64,000 bases of DNA from Spongilla lacustris (lineage: Eukaryota; Porifera; Demospongiae; Spongillida; Spongillidae): the NCBI GenBank assembly GCA_949361645.1, contig OX442421.1:517001-581000 (forward strand), given 5' to 3'. The translations under genes and the position numbers were made by a program. Below, one piece after another: positions 40,725-52,556 of this stretch; the stretch's first letter is position 1; each line of letters starts with the position of its first letter. The notes under the pieces were generated by a model, which saw nothing but the letters and a program-made list of their open reading frames with translations, was not told the DNA's origin and searched no databases.

Positions 40725-42634
40725 TAAGTTCGGCAGGGGGGAGTGTTCGGCAGTCTACGATTCAAATGAGGTGCAAAGGTTTACCTGAAGCTTGAAAATT
40801 CCAACACAGGCTGAAAAATGTTCTCCAATGAGTTTATAATCAGAGAGTACATTTTACATTGTACAGAAAAATATTATTCGTGAATTATAATTTATTTTGT
40901 TTACCTATGCCTAATTTTGGTCAAAATGGCGCGTCAAACGGTGCGCAAGTGTTAAGAGGTACGGTAGGGGCAACCAGCTGTTAACGAGGTTAGCTGTTTC
41001 AAATAATATTTATATGCTGTTTTATACTTGACCAGTTAGCGTGCAACAGAGTAAAGTATTTTACAATACAAAACAGTGAAGGATTGGTGGAATTCGAAGG
41101 CTGCCGAACACTCCAAGTGGAATTCAAATCACTCAGGAGTGTTCGGCATGGGTGCCGAACACTCCAAATAAAACAAAGTATACAACTGAAACTAAGACTA
41201 TTGTTTTGAAGCTTGTGGTGATGCAAAGAAGCTATTATGTACACGGCAGGTGCATCTGAGGGCGGGAAGCAGTGTTCGGATGGGGGCTGATATAAGCGTA
41301 TTTACGTGCATGCATGCATATTGCAATTGGTCTACATGTGGATATGTGATGTATACGAATTTGCTTTCTGTACCAGTGCAGGTGGCTACTGCTCCTATGT
41401 ACTAGGCTTCACTAGCAGTACCCATTGCTCTCCACTGAACTGAAATGTTTATTGTTCAGTGGATATTTACTATGCCATTTTATTTTATGTAAGAATATTT
41501 TACCTTGCAGATTCTAAGTAGGATTAGCTAATACACTTAATATTTTTGCAATCTGCTCAGTTTGCTGGCTGTATCATAATAATAGCACAATACATGTACA
41601 TACAATCGTATTTCATATAGAAGAGAAAATTGGAACATACAAATGATTTCTTTCACATGCACTTGAAAATTCCTGCATGGTTGTGAAGGCAGTCTTCAAA
41701 GAATATGGAATCTGCACTGCAAAAAGTGTGTGAAGGTCGTATGTCCAGAAATCACCTTCATGCATTTAGTGTACTTTGGTCCACATTGTATGACAAATTA
41801 GATGGCAATGGAAGAATGGGCCTGCCGTCACTGCTTACTAAAGCTGCATGAGGAGACCATGTTGCCCTAATTTTGTATAAAGTATCTGAAATATGCCGGG
41901 GTTTCCAATCAACAGGAAAGATCGCTGTGCCGGACACTGTACAAAAAGTGGTTCAGGAAGATGGATGCATAAATCCCTTTATAAATGGAAGGCCAGGCCA
42001 CTTGTGGTTCAGGGGTTTATGCGCAGAAACCCAGAAAAAAGGAAGAGATCTCTCACCAGCAAGAGATGGAAGGAACTGCGTGACCTGAAGAGCAAGAAAA
42101 TCTCCTAAAGGAAAGAAGAAAGGAAAAGGAAAGGTACAAGGTGGTAAGAAAGGAGAGGGAAAAGCAAACAAATGAAGGTGACTGGGAATGCAGAGCATGT
42201 AACTCAAGCTTCTCTCAAGATGAGGAAAATGGAAATAAATGCAAGTGGATACAGTGCATGTGACAAGTGCAAATTAAGAGGCATCACTTGCATCCTTTTC
42301 ACATTTGACACAAACAAGTATTTGTTTTCTATACCTGCTAGTATATGGAAGATGATTGAATAAATCGCATTCCATCATCTATAGTGCACGCTGATTTTGC
42401 ACCGCCTGCATTTCTTGTTGATTCTTGGTTTTTCATTCTTGATTATTTCTAATTTTATACAGTCCATACCTATTAAAAGAACGAGATATTTGACAGTAAA
42501 AAGAAATCATAAGACTTAGTACTGTCTGTACCTGTGCGTAGGGGTATTTGATTTATTAATTGCATGCATGCGCACTGCCGAACACTACCTAATTCGACTG
42601 CCGAAAATCCCTCGTGCGATGCCGAACACTGGTA
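40725..42634 (+). mobile_element. pogo-like DNA transposon, internally deleted
   Basis: Bounded by TA dinucleotides at 40725-40726 and 42633-42634, as expected for TA target duplication in the Tc1/mariner-pogo superfamily. Ends and interior carry repeated GTGTTCGGCA / TGCCGAACACT words: 40738-40753, 41101-41160 (three), 42576-42632. The left tip is AGTTCGGCAG and the right tip, read inwards, is CCAGTGTTCGGCA. About 1.9 kb. The transposase remnant at 41700-42290 supports the class. Confidence 0.65.
41700..42290 (+). pseudogene. pogo/CENP-B-type transposase remnant (HTH region and C-terminal zinc finger)
   Basis: Readable in shifting frames: ESALQKVCEGRMSRNHLHAF, STLYDKLDGNGRMGLPSLL, DTVQKVVQEDGCINPFING and RPGHLWFRGF, then RRNPE. 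This follows the pogo/Tigger order: pipsqueak-like helix-turn-helix, then the CENP-B-type helix-turn-helix ending in PGxxWFxGFxxRxPE. The next thing after SKRWKELRDLK is a Lys/Glu-rich stretch and WECRACNSSFSQDEENG...KWIQC, a C-terminal PHD-like cysteine motif found on some animal pogo-type transposases. The DDE catalytic core (normally about 200 residues between these parts) is missing. Frameshifts near 41855 and 41895 confirm inactivity. Confidence 0.75.
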
Positions 42635-43317
42635 AATGTGACGTCTATTGAGATCTGCCTGTATTATATATTCAACGAAGCTTAAATATATAAACTACGA
42701 ATGTTTCAGTATTCTGCAGTCTCTGAAGATCTCAAAACACTACTGTTCTTATTTTTATAATAGCCTATATCTGGCATGGCTATTCGTGACTTGTGCTTGT
42801 ACCGCGCAACTGCCGAACACTACCTAATCTTGACGGCATTGTGTAGTCTCGTACCCAGACGTATTAATAATCTGGGTACGAGACTAGGGTAATTAGAGCG
42901 TATAACGGCAATATCCGCTGGCGTATTCTGCTGTTATACCACTACCAAAGATGCACTGCGAGTATACTACTGTTATACAACACTCTCGTTACCAGACCCA
43001 ACAGTATAACACTTGTATTCTAGAATAATACAACTTAATATACTCTGCAGTATAACATTGTTTTAGCACAGTGTTCATTGCAGTACCTATTGCCATAAAG
43101 AAATCATATGTTTGAATACTGTAATATTGAAGTGCATATTTACTGATGTATTATAATGGATATTATTTAGCTCTGGGCGTAAGGTTCAAAGTGTATGCAT
43201 CCAAATGGCAGGTGTTATGATCCAACCACATACACAAGAAAGCACTGGTAGGTATAATAATTAAAGCATGATAAAGATTGATATTATGTGATGCATGTAT
43301 AAATTCTAGACTGAGTA
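42635..43317. other. Region with a transposon-end copy and TATAAC words
   Basis: A further copy of the pogo-element end word (ACTGCCGAACACTACC) lies at 42809. The MITE at 42847-42889 follows. From 42900 to 43070 degenerate GTTATAC/GTATAAC words recur. MAGVMIQPHTQESTG at 43207-43250 precedes a good donor (GGTAGG) and could be a 5' exon of the next pseudogene. Confidence 0.4.
42847..42889. mobile_element. Minimal TAGTCTCGTACCCAGAC palindrome (MITE)
   Basis: TAGTCTCGTACCCAGAC and its inverse (17-bp arms, with a G/T-type mismatch at most at the inner edge) around about 9 bp. It is an even shorter relative of the element at 18522-18600. Confidence 0.75.
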
Positions 43318-44829
43318 GTGCATTTTAAAATTTACCATGTGCGCAAAGGTGATCAAGACTTGAGGATCCAATTGTTCTCTACGGCTTCTTTTAATTTGTG
43401 GAAATCCGGAAGCAGAACATACTGGAACCCGGCGGACAGGAATGAAGACATAGATCGTGATGTAAGTTTTCATTCAACAAATATGAATACTAAATTTCAT
43501 TGCATCATATTTTAAAATATCATTTATCCTATTCCTATACTTCAGCTTACTGATTCCCTTACCAGCCCTGATGACTATGGTCTCTACATTCATACACAAG
43601 TTGCTCTCTGGCTTGATTCACGTTCTTACAATAAGCACAAACCTTTAAGAGAAGTGTCGGGATTTGTAATTGTCACACCTAAAATTCATGATGAGTTTGC
43701 TTTCAAGCATCCCTATCAAATCCTGAATGGAGCAACCTAAAGATTTGCCAATTGCTGGAATACTGGAATAGTTATGCCAGGAAAATTTGTTTGCCTAAAA
43801 TTAATATGTATCACAATCAGTATCTGCAATTAAAACCTGCAGATGTAGATGACTTGTGTGAGTGGATTTTGAAGCTCAGAGAATCATTTGGCAACGAGAG
43901 TAGTAGGATCAATGACAAAGAAGATGACAAAAAGCTGCATACTGTAACTGTAAATGATGCTACTGATTCCAGCAATGATCAGATAAAAAAATCCAATAAA
44001 GGTGGATCCTTTTGGACTGTAGCTGGTGGTGTCACACTGATGAATTTTGACAGGTAAATTAAGTTCTTATATGCATGGCATGCAATTGTGGTATGAGCCA
44101 TTTTAATTACCATGTTTAACATTACAATGCAGGAACATTCTTGAAAGTCCATCTGGTTGGATCAGTGACACAATTGTCAATGCCACACAGTGTTTATTGA
44201 AGCTACGGTATGGCACACCAGGCTTGCAAAATTCTTTACTAGGATCCACCGGTGCCTTTGAAGTGATTGGAGGCAGGAAAGAATTTATTTAGGTGCTTCA
44301 CTCCAATAAAGACCATTGGCTGACAATATCAACCATCGATTGCTATCCCGTGGTTAAGGTGTATGACAGCATGAACACCGCGATTCCTCTCAGTACAAAG
44401 CAGCAGATCTGTTCGATTCTTATGCCAACCGAGCGTCTTATCAGCTTAGAGTTCGTTGCTGTTGATAGGCAAAATAATTCAAACGATTGTGGTGTTTTTG
44501 CGTTGGCTTTTGCCACTGCTCTTTGTGCTGGGGAAGACCCCCAGTACTTGCACTTCAACACTGAAGGTACATCCATGCGGGACCATTTACTACAGGGTTT
44601 AGAGAATGGTGCGATACAACCCTTCCCTTCAGAAATGCTGAAAAGAAGGCGAGCGCGTAGGGACATGAAAAATGACAAGATTGAGGTATTTTGCACGTGT
44701 CGGAGTACCGAAGATAAAGATATGTTGGAGTGTGTTAAATGTGAAGAAATGTTCCACCGTACGTGCATCAAGGAGTCCAATAGGAAAGACTGTAGCATAA
44801 CGTGGCTGTGCGACTCATGCAGCTATTAG
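43318..44829 (+). pseudogene. Ulp1-like (C48) cysteine protease with C-terminal PHD finger
   Basis: Exon-like blocks: 43318-43461 (FKIYHVRKGDQDLRIQLF to EDIDRD before GTAAGT), 43546-44054 (DDYGLYIHTQVALWLDSRSY and on, ending FDR before GTAAAT) and 44133-44829. The last block has the Ulp1/SUMO-protease catalytic set: H in NKDHW, D in VYDSMN, Q in VDRQNN and C in NDCGVFA. It is followed by a complete C4HC3 PHD finger (FCTC, ECVKC, FH, RTC, WLCDSC) and the stop. Two lesions are visible: a 1-nt loss near 43722 shifts the frame, and TAG at 44290-44292 stands where relatives have Gln (EFI-stop-VLHS). Proteins of this layout are multi-copy in sponges and cnidarians and are probably transposon-derived; that origin is inference. 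The family's activity would be cleavage of SUMO-like or other isopeptide bonds. Confidence 0.75.
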
Positions 44830-45213
44830 CCTTTACGCATTTGACTGTAAATGCTGTAAGCAGTGTTGTCGCGATTTGATATTATGAATTTTCACTTTCA
44901 TTACAAAATACCAAGTGTGTACTAATTATAACTCAATGACATTGATTTTTATTAAAATCGAAAAGTAACAACACTGCGGGTCAAAAACACCGATCCGACT
45001 CAAATCGGGTCAAGATAAGAGCAATGCCAAAAACCGGGTCAACCAGCTTTAAATCCGGTCAACCAGTTATGAATCGGGTTAACCCGGTTTGAATCGGGTC
45101 AACCCAATTTAAATCGGGTCACGGATTCAAACCGGGCCGTAACATTTATACTGTAAGCGATAAACGCTTACGTCATGGTGGGTCTGGGTACGAGACTAGC
45201 CCTCGCGACACTA
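44830..45213. repeat. ~20-bp minisatellite and MITE end
   Basis: 44984-45140 consists of degenerate ~20-bp units of AATCGGGTCAACCCGGTTTG type. GGTCTGGGTACGAGACTAG at 45181-45199 is a single terminus of the TAGTCTCGT MITE family. The minisatellite may be the body of that element. Confidence 0.7.
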
Positions 45214-45830
45214 GGCTACACGTCTTCAGGGCAAGCCTTTGGCAGAAGCCGTACTAGAGATTAAGTATGGCGCATCCTTTGTGATGTGGTTTGCTGAAGA
45301 CGCAAAACGTGCATATTGATTCACTACCGCCAAACTGAAAGACAGGCGACTTCTGGTAATTAAACAACCGGTGGGCGTGGCAGCACTAATTGCTCCTTGG
45401 AACTTTTCGAGTGCCATGGTTACCAGAAAGGCTGCTGCCCCTGCATTGACTGCAGGCTGCTGCCCCTGCATTGGCTGCAGGCTGCTGCCCCTGCCATGGC
45501 TGCAGGCTGCTGCCCCTGCATTGGCTGCAGGCTGCATCACAGTGGTGAAGCCTTCAGAGAAGACACCATGCATCCTCCACCCTAGCATTGGCTGAGGCAA
45601 ACCTTCCCTCTCTCCCTGCCCTCCTCTTCCCTCCCTCCTCTCCCTCCTCTCCCCTCCTCTCCCCTTACTTCTCTCTTGTATAAACAGCTGGATCACCAGG
45701 TTGCGGTTCCCCTAGGTGTGGTCACGTGCAGCAGACAGGCTGTACCCAAAGTGGGGGAGTCCCTATGTAAGAGTCAGCTTGTGTCTAAGGTTGCATTCAC
45801 TGGATCAACTTATGTTGGCAATGTAGGAGG
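45214..45830 (+). pseudogene. ALDH5A1: Succinate-semialdehyde dehydrogenase (ALDH5A1-like) pseudogene
   Basis: After an acceptor-like GTCTTCAG, one frame reads [29 protein letters not shown], then a TGA stop (45317-45319), then [30 protein letters not shown], a repeat insertion, and [14 protein letters not shown] second block after ATAAACAG (45688) reads VVTCSRQAVPKVGESLCKSQ, LVSKVAFTGST. These match the NAD-binding half of mitochondrial succinate-semialdehyde dehydrogenase (PWNF and FTGST motifs), which oxidises succinate semialdehyde in GABA breakdown. The catalytic Cys/Glu half is absent. Between the blocks lies a CT-rich tract in place of the expected residues. Truncated and dead. Confidence 0.82.
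45431..45530 (+). repeat. 4 x 25-bp tandem repeat inside the dehydrogenase pseudogene
   Basis: Exactly four units of 25 bp beginning GCTGCTGCCCCTGCATTG, differing by two or three substitutions. Intact relatives would have one unit (encoding AAPALAAGC). The three extra units add 75 nt, so the frame returns after the insertion. Confidence 0.95.
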
Positions 45831-46056
45831 GGAGGTGGTGGATAGTTAGTCAGCACAGCAGATATGTGGCGTACTTAGTGTTCATATCTTTACCTCTCCC
45901 TTCCTCTCCCTCCCTCTTCTCCCTCTCCTCCCCCTCCCTCTCTTTTCCCTCTCCCTCTCTTTTCCCTCTTCCTCTCCTCCCCTCCCTCTCCTCCTCTTTC
46001 TCTGCTCCCCTCCCTCTCTTCTCCCTCTCCTCCCTTACCTCCCCCTCCCTTACTTC
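45600..46056 (+). repeat. CT-rich tracts flanking the pseudogene's second block
   Basis: Two polypyrimidine tracts (45600-45672 and 45888-46056) of CTCCCTCTCC type, similar to the tract at 31808-32245. Confidence 0.9.
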
Positions 46057-46074
46057 TTAACGCGTGTATTCATG

Positions 46075-46262
46075 TGTTATGCACACGTTATACACGTGTT
46101 ATCCGCATGTGTATAACTTTGCGTATGGATACTATATACACAGTTGCGTATAACAACTATAGTATAACACTGTGTATAACTTCTGCATAACATTTTGTAT
46201 AACAATGTATAACAATATGTATAACAATAGCAAATGGAGTAAAACACAGCGTATAACATAAT
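46075..46262 (-). repeat. GTATAACA degenerate minisatellite
   Basis: Repeated TGTATAACA / CGTATAACA words at irregular spacing (7-20 bp), cleanest at 46193-46229. The same words occur around 42900-43070. Confidence 0.75.
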
Positions 46263-47419
46263 TATGAATTTTTAATTAGTCACTCGTTTCCAGGCCTCTT
46301 CTATAAATATTATGATATAAGCAAGTACATAAGTACATGGAACAACAACAAAAAAAAAAAAAAAAAACAGAGAACGAGTTCATTCGGCGACGGTGAAGCA
46401 TCCATGCAGGTGGAAAGGCCATCAGGAAAGTTCCGAGCGCGTTGGGCTCCTTCCGTGGCGCCTGAGTCCAAAAACGCGTTTAGTTCCTCTGATCTCCTCT
46501 TATCATCGTCCCATTGTCCAGTTCTTCCTCTTCCGACACGTTAAGTACATCCCTTTCTTGCATGATCTGTTACTTGTTCGGATCGCCGCTCCCATAGCTA
46601 TAGTGTATATAATCAATACTAGACAACATTTAGAGGGATTGGATGCCCTTCTTTTGAATCGGCATCAGTAAGAATGCGTTTCAGAGATAGGTTGTAGTTC
46701 GCTATGCCAACTACATTAGCAAAACTGAAAGGACTCACACCTTTAACAGACAACAAGTATACCTTCAACCCCTTCTTCGCTGATATCCGAGACATCACTT
46801 TAGCATTATGGACGCTTGAGGTTCTGAGAACAAAGAATTCCCGTTACCAATACAAAGCCACACTGCTTACGCTTCTTGAGACTTCAGCTGATTCTCTAGT
46901 AGGAAGGGGAAAGAAGAAGCTATAATGTTACTGTACCTGCACAGAAAGTGATGTCCTACTCTCTCGAGTTGGTGTTACAGAGACAGTTTTGGTCGCAACC
47001 TCGCTTACTAATAGTTGTACACATCCGCTGCTGAAAATGATTCTCCTGCTGGAGTACGTAGTGCAAACAGCATCACCATGCTGCCTAGGACCCAAGGTTC
47101 GGCGCGGTCTTCTTCGTCATCATGGTACTAGTACATAGACTGATAGGTTCTACTGTGACATGAATTGATCGTTGCTCAGGAACCTGCATGTTCGAGGATA
47201 AACTTAGCCACTAGTCCCTCAATTTACTTGATAACCCACCTAAGATACTTCTTCTGGCTGATAGGAACGTACGGTTAGTTCCAGTATTTGATTTCCCGAC
47301 GATAGCGCCATATAATATGCAATCATGTGGCTTTGAAGAGTCTACGCATGCGCGTTACATTCATTTGAAATGGAAGCCTCGTACGCGCTGTATTTGTTCT
47401 GTTCAAAGAGGGGTTTCAA
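46263..47419. other. Region without identified genes
   Basis: A poly(A) run lies at 46349-46368. An open frame at 46704-46925 (MPTTLAKLKGLTPLTDNKYT and on, ending GRGKKKL) has a coding-like look but no recognised family. It could be a decayed transposon frame or an unknown short gene. Confidence 0.35.
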
Positions 47420-47960
47420 AAGCAAAAGCAATATATTAGATGCACACAGGAATATCGGGTCAGGCCACGAAAATAATTCTATTTGATGCACACCAGCGAC
47501 CATGACTCTATTAAATGCACACCAGGGACTGCCACTTAATTTGAGGTAAAAAAAAATCCAATTCAATACAAACCTGGGTCTGGCCGCTATCTTGATTCTA
47601 TTTGAAGCACACTAGGTGTGGTCGCTAACATGATTCTATCTAATGCCCACCAGGGACTGCCACTAGCATGACTTGATTTGTAGTTTTAGCTATATTCATG
47701 CTAGCGGCAATCCAGTCACTGTAGAGGTGTGCATCAGATAGAATTAGCGGCCAGACCCGGTGTGCAGCAAATAAAGTAATGCTATTGGAATTGGCCAGTC
47801 TCTGGTATGCAGCTGCTAGGTTTGTGGTATCGACCAGCTGACCCTGGTGAGCATCAAATAGAACATGTTAGCGACCTGACCTGGCTGGTGTGCATCAAAT
47901 TCACTTCAATGTAATAGAGTCTTGGTAGTGACCAAGATAGCGTGATTTAACAGATTAGTG
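47420..47960. repeat. Degenerate ~40-60-bp repeats, inverted around ~47690
   Basis: Left half: recurring GATTCTATTTGATGCACACCAG and GGGACTGCCACTAGCATGA. Right half, the same words inverted: GTGTGCATCAGATAGAATTA, CTGGTGTGCATCAAAT. A further pair of units is at 49605-49680 (TTTGATGCACATCA, GATGCACACCAGGGACTGG). Confidence 0.75.
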
Positions 47961-48530
47961 CCCAGATTACGTTACGTTATTGAATACGTTACGGCCCAGA
48001 TTAAATTTTAAATTTTCTTAGTTTTAATATAGTCGGAGCGACACGTCATATAACTTTCAAACGATGAAAGTTTTGTATTGTGAACTTTATGAAAAACGAT
48101 GCTACGAGAGTTTGGCCTTCTGACGGTGCAAACCGATCGGTTTGATTACTCGTGAAACAGATACAACTACGGAACGAAGCCATCAAGTAGCGCTCGCGAC
48201 TGTCATGGCGGCTTGAACAAACAGGTTAGTGCGTAACTTTGTTGTGTGCGCTATATTGACTTTGGTATTCACTTCAAACTACTTACATGTATCTTTCGTG
48301 CATGAAAGTGGGTCTATGAGACGCGCACCTATCGCATAGGCCTTGGCTAATCCTATCGTTCTGTACGTAGCAATTAGCGGGTTTGTATTGATTGCTAAGA
48401 AGTAGCAGGGGAGTTTATTTACTCTTGCTGCAACACTTTGCACTAGCTATTTTTGACCGTTCTATGTCCACGATGGTGGCAGCTGGTATGTACGTACATG
48501 TATGCTCTAATAATAGCGCAAGTGTGGAGT
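47961..48530. other. Unique region, no gene recognised
   Basis: Direct repeat GCCCAGATTA at 47970 and 47995. ATGGCGGCTTGA before CAGGTTAGTG at about 48205-48226 resembles an upstream exon end but has an in-frame stop after three codons. Confidence 0.35.
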
Positions 48531-49075
48531 AGGGTGAAGAAGTGTGATGATAATAGTGTGTGCATGTGTGTAGTGTGATGGTGCAAGTGTGTGCATGTGT
48601 GTAGTGTCATGGCACAAGTGTGTGCATGTGTGTAGTGTGATGGTACAAGTGTGTGCATGTGTGTAGTGTGATGGTGCAAGTGTGTGCATGTGTGTAGTGT
48701 CATGGCACAAGTGTGTGCATGTGTGTAGTGTGATGGTACAAGTGTGTGCATGTGTGTGGTGTGATGGTACAAGTGTGTGCATGTGTGTAGTGTGATGGTG
48801 CATGTGTGTGCATGTGTGTATTGTCATGGCACAAGTGTGTGCATGTATGTAGTGTGATGGTACAAGTGTGTGCATGTGTGTAGTGTGATGGTGCAAGTGT
48901 GTGCATGTGTGTAGTGTCATGGTACAAGTGTGTGCATGTGTGTAGTGTCATGGTACAAGTGTGTGCATGTGTTTAGTGTGATGGTACAAGTGTGTGCATG
49001 TGTGTAGTGTGATGGTACAAGTGTGTGCATGTTGTAGGATGGTATTAGTGTGTATATGTGATGGTACTAGTGTGC
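48531..49075 (-). repeat. 31-bp minisatellite (GTGTGCATGTGTGTAGTGTG)
   Basis: About 17 units of 31 bp: GTGTGTGCATGTGTGTAGTG followed by TGATGGTACAA, varying TGATGGTGC / TCATGGCAC. The minus-strand His/Thr-rich frames are by-products. Confidence 0.95.
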
Positions 49076-52394
<3,319 letters not shown>

Positions 52395-52496
52395 ACAGAA
52401 TTCGTAGAAAGCAGGGTCGCTACGAGCAGGACACTTGTACGAACCCAAAAACCACTGGAGCAGCTTGCTCTGCAATGTCCTACCACACTAACTAAG
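52395..52496 (+). CDS. Possible isolated exon before satellite D
   Basis: Acceptor-like TGTTACAG before 52395 and AAG|GTTCGT after 52496. 34 codons open: TEFVESRVATSRTLVRTQKP, LEQLALQCPTTLTK. No family recognised. It might belong with the terminal exon at 59242-59330, but the phases of the two do not join directly, so at least one more exon would be needed. Confidence 0.3.
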
Positions 52497-52556
52497 GTTC
52501 GTGTACGTGCGTGCCGGCCTCGACAGGCCTACCTGCTGTATACGTAGTCACTCTGC

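Noticed and set aside
48205..48226. ATGGCGGCTTGA before a donor-like CAGGTTAGTG as a first exon
   Set aside because: The frame stops after three codons, so no coding exon can be supported.
48443..48951. His/Thr-rich frames resembling a histidine-rich protein
   Set aside because: Products of the 31-bp minisatellite; the unit is not a multiple of 3, so the pattern only persists by cycling frames.
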